Source of the DNA: Neolewinella antarctica
GTDB taxonomy: Bacteria > Bacteroidota > Bacteroidia > Chitinophagales > Saprospiraceae
Reading direction: 5' to 3'
Length of the DNA stretch: 64,000 bases
NCBI RefSeq assembly: GCF_011927835.1
Contig: NZ_JAATJH010000001.1
Coordinates: forward strand, 186,001 to 250,000
The position numbers and the translations under genes are program-made. Numbering within the stretch: position 1 is the first letter of the stretch; each line of letters opens with the position of its first letter. Of this stretch, positions 61,949 through 64,000 are shown piece by piece. Under the pieces are notes generated by a model. The model searched no databases. It saw nothing but the letters and a program-made list of their open reading frames with translations, and was not told the DNA's origin.

Positions 61949-64000
61949 ATGAAGCATATTCTATCCACACTATTTTTTCTGTGCTTGATCGCCACTTCAC
62001 TGCCACTGGCCGCCCAATTCCGCCGGGAACGAAACACCGCTAGTAAGGAATACGAACTAAAGGCCTTTAATCTCGCCATCGAGAACTACAAAAAGGCACT
62101 GGCACGGCGACCGAGTGACTTAGAGTCCCTCAGCCGCATCGCCGACTCCTACCGGATGCTCAACCAAATGCAAACGGCCCACGATTATTACCAACAAGCC
62201 GTCCGCGACAAGAAAGTGGAAGCCAACACCGTCCTCGAACACGCCCACGTGCTGAAGGCGCTCTCCCGCTACGACGAAGCAAAGCAGTGGTATTTACTCT
62301 ACGCACGTGATTACGACGTAGTGGTCGGTAATCACTACGCCCAGAGTTGTGATTTTGCCAAAGCGCAGTCGGGGGTAGACGCTGGCTTTACCAACCAGTC
62401 CGTAGCCGTTAATTCGCCGACGAGCGATTTTGGTGCTACCATGCCTTCCCCCCAGCAGTTGGTCTTCAATTCCGCCCGGACCCCGGCCGGAACGGCCTTC
62501 GACGGCCGCGCAAAGAACTCCCCGTACGTAGCCTCCATCGGCCCCGACGGCGCTTTGACCCGGGCGTTCGCGCTCGTTACCGGATACAACGACCCCAGCG
62601 GCAACATCGGCCCGGTGAGTTATACCCCCGACGGCCGTGAGGTAGTCTTTACCCGCAATAATTTCATCGCCGGCACCCGGATGATTCCCGAAGCCGGGAT
62701 CAATATGACCCTCATGATCGCCGACGTAAACGACCAGGGTGGATGGAGCAACGCACGACCTTTGCCCTTCAACGGCACCGACTTTAGCAGTGGCTTCGGA
62801 TCTTTTGGCGCCGACGGTAACAGCATCTACTTCTCTTCCGACCGCCCCCAGGGGTACGGGGGTTACGATATTTACCGCGTGCGCCGCCAGGGAGAAAGCT
62901 GGGAGTCCGTGCCGGAAAACCTCGGCACCGTCGTCAATACGAGTGGCCACGAAATAACCCCGTCTTTCGATGGTGCCTCACTATTCTTCTCGTCTAACTG
63001 GCACCACGGCCTGGGTACTTACGACGTATTTCGCGCGGAAGTCTCCGCGGGTCGCCCCACCGCGCTCTTTCACATGGGGGCCGGGATTAACTCGGACCGG
63101 GACGATCTCGGTTTCGTCTACGACCCCGTCAGCGCAACCGGTTACGTAACGTCTAACCGCATCGGTGGGAGTGGTATGGAGGATGTTTACCGCATCGCCC
63201 GCAAGTCAGACAGCAAACGCCTGCTCGTGCAGTCATCGCGGGACGGTAGCTACCTAGCGAACGTAGCCATCGACTTTACCGCCTGCGGCGGACAAGTGTA
63301 CGCGACGGATGAGAACGGAAAGTACGTGTTCGAAGGAATCGACGGTCTGGATTGTGAGGTTGTCATCAGTAAGCAAGGGTACACGCCCGTTCGTTTGCCG
63401 ATCAAGAACATGCAGGTCGGAACGGACAATGAAGTACGTATTGCGCTCGAGCCCACTGATTCGGAGATAATCACTGGCGGCTTTTCCGGCCCCGATACCG
63501 ATACGCCCGTCCCAGGCGGACCAACGCCTCCGGGCACTTACCGCGGCATGGTTGTGAACGCGCAATCGGGTTACCCGATCCCCATGGCCAACATCAAACT
63601 GACCCAGCGTAATTCGGGCGCGTCGGCCAACGTCTACACCAACGTTGACGGAGCCTACATTCTCGCGCTGGAACCGAGCACGACTTACGACTTGCAAATT
63701 AGCGCGGACGGTTTCACCAGCGTCGGTTTCCCCATCATCAATCGGGACGGTAGCGACCGTAACCTGCTCGGTACCGTAACGCTGTTACCCGGCCAGTCCG
63801 TAACCGCCACGGTTAGCCAGCCAACCACTACGGTGCCAACGACCACGACCACACCAACGAATGCGGGTGAAGCTACTCCGGCAAACACCACGTCGGGTTA
63901 TAGCGTCCAAGTAGCCAGCGTACGCGCCCGGCCTGACCTAAGTCGCTACGGAAATCTCAATAATTTTGGTCGGGTGTACGAAGTCAATACCGGTTCCGCC
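61949..64000 (+). CDS. PorE-like TPR-PD40-CarboxypepD protein with SPOR end (partial)
   Basis: This is an exported envelope protein cut by the right edge after 684 codons. After the signal peptide (MKHILSTLFFLCLIATSLPLAAQ) come TPR repeats (residues ~25-115, LAIENYKKALARRPSDLESL). A PD40/beta-propeller region follows (~165-420, IGPVSYTPDGREVVFTR; GSFGADGNSIYFSSDRPQG). Two carboxypeptidase-regulatory-like domains (~430-510 and ~530-620), a Thr/Pro linker and the opening of a SPOR domain (SGYSVQVASVRARPDLSRYG) complete the visible part. The layout matches PorE-type proteins of the type IX secretion system, except that a SPOR domain stands where an OmpA-like peptidoglycan-binding domain is usual. 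A role near T9SS or the divisome is inference. Confidence 0.85.
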   Translation, partial: MKHILSTLFFLCLIATSLPLAAQFRRERNTASKEYELKAFNLAIENYKKALARRPSDLESLSRIADSYRMLNQMQTAHDYYQQAVRDKKVEANTVLEHAHVLKALSRYDEAKQWYLLYARDYDVVVGNHYAQSCDFAKAQSGVDAGFTNQSVAVNSPTSDFGATMPSPQQLVFNSARTPAGTAFDGRAKNSPYVASIGPDGALTRAFALVTGYNDPSGNIGPVSYTPDGREVVFTRNNFIAGTRMIPEAGINMTLMIADVNDQGGWSNARPLPFNGTDFSSGFGSFGADGNSIYFSSDRPQGYGGYDIYRVRRQGESWESVPENLGTVVNTSGHEITPSFDGASLFFSSNWHHGLGTYDVFRAEVSAGRPTALFHMGAGINSDRDDLGFVYDPVSATGYVTSNRIGGSGMEDVYRIARKSDSKRLLVQSSRDGSYLANVAIDFTACGGQVYATDENGKYVFEGIDGLDCEVVISKQGYTPVRLPIKNMQVGTDNEVRIALEPTDSEIITGGFSGPDTDTPVPGGPTPPGTYRGMVVNAQSGYPIPMANIKLTQRNSGASANVYTNVDGAYILALEPSTTYDLQISADGFTSVGFPIINRDGSDRNLLGTVTLLPGQSVTATVSQPTTTVPTTTTTPTNAGEATPANTTSGYSVQVASVRARPDLSRYGNLNNFGRVYEVNTGSA

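Overview
The window reads as chromosomal DNA from a moderately GC-rich member of the Bacteroidota, most like the Saprospiria (Lewinella/Neolewinella group). The evidence is an Oar-type TonB-dependent receptor, DUF5683 next to ParB, a TPR–PD40–carboxypeptidase-regulatory protein of the PorE kind, many Bacteroidota-typical DUF families (DUF1573, DUF2490, DUF2520, DUF4197), lipoproteins with short lipoboxes, and promoters with the Bacteroidota -7 element TAnnTTTG. I see no rRNA, tRNA, prophage, IS element or CRISPR array. The genus is inference.

Layout. 1-9 kb: an SNF2 helicase cut by the left edge, an M28 peptidase, a fatty acid hydroxylase, a DUF2254 membrane protein and a GMC oxidoreductase. 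9-15.4 kb: a DUF1573 lipoprotein, a UbiA/MqnP-like prenyltransferase, a YhhQ-like transporter, and a leftward ParB-DUF5683-amidohydrolase operon. 15.6-22.2 kb: an envelope and osmotic group (PspC, MscS, acidic coiled-coil proteins, DUF2945, a four-helix membrane protein, an AI-2E exporter) and a leftward histidine phosphatase-DUF819 pair. 22.6-29.4 kb: proline dehydrogenase, TypA/BipA, succinate-semialdehyde dehydrogenase, and an NPD-family oxidoreductase paired with a dienoyl-CoA isomerase-like crotonase. 29.9-34.3 kb: an S24 repressor, KdsB, an arginine decarboxylase-like enzyme and a PPP-type phosphatase. 34.9-47.9 kb: GltB-GltD, a helix-hairpin-helix beta-barrel protein, a MerA-like flavoprotein, NhaC, FolK and a deoxynucleoside kinase. 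48-56 kb: a lipoprotein, the TonB receptor, DUF4197, a K+ channel, DUF2490 and DUF2520. 56.4-64 kb: SelD, a Rieske-FAD (AIF-like) oxidoreductase, MutS2, and a PorE-like protein ending in a SPOR domain that is cut by the right edge.

The genes are mostly housekeeping. Nitrogen and amino-acid flow is well represented: proline to glutamate (PRODH), GABA/succinate semialdehyde (GabD), glutamate synthase and arginine decarboxylase. The most unusual content is non-genic. A 17-18 bp sequence, GGCACCCGCGWCCGCGCC, occurs about 16 times in 64 kb, eight times per strand, in intergenic DNA and inside coding sequence in tolerated frames. Beside it lie other palindromic elements: two CCCGATAGCTATCGGG-type palindromes, three CACAAAAG/GCAGAA hairpins, a 25-bp hairpin before selD, a nested palindrome before a lipoprotein gene, and a palindrome inside the TonB receptor promoter. 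Several genes carry the -7 box only 4-6 nt before ATG, which suggests leaderless mRNAs.
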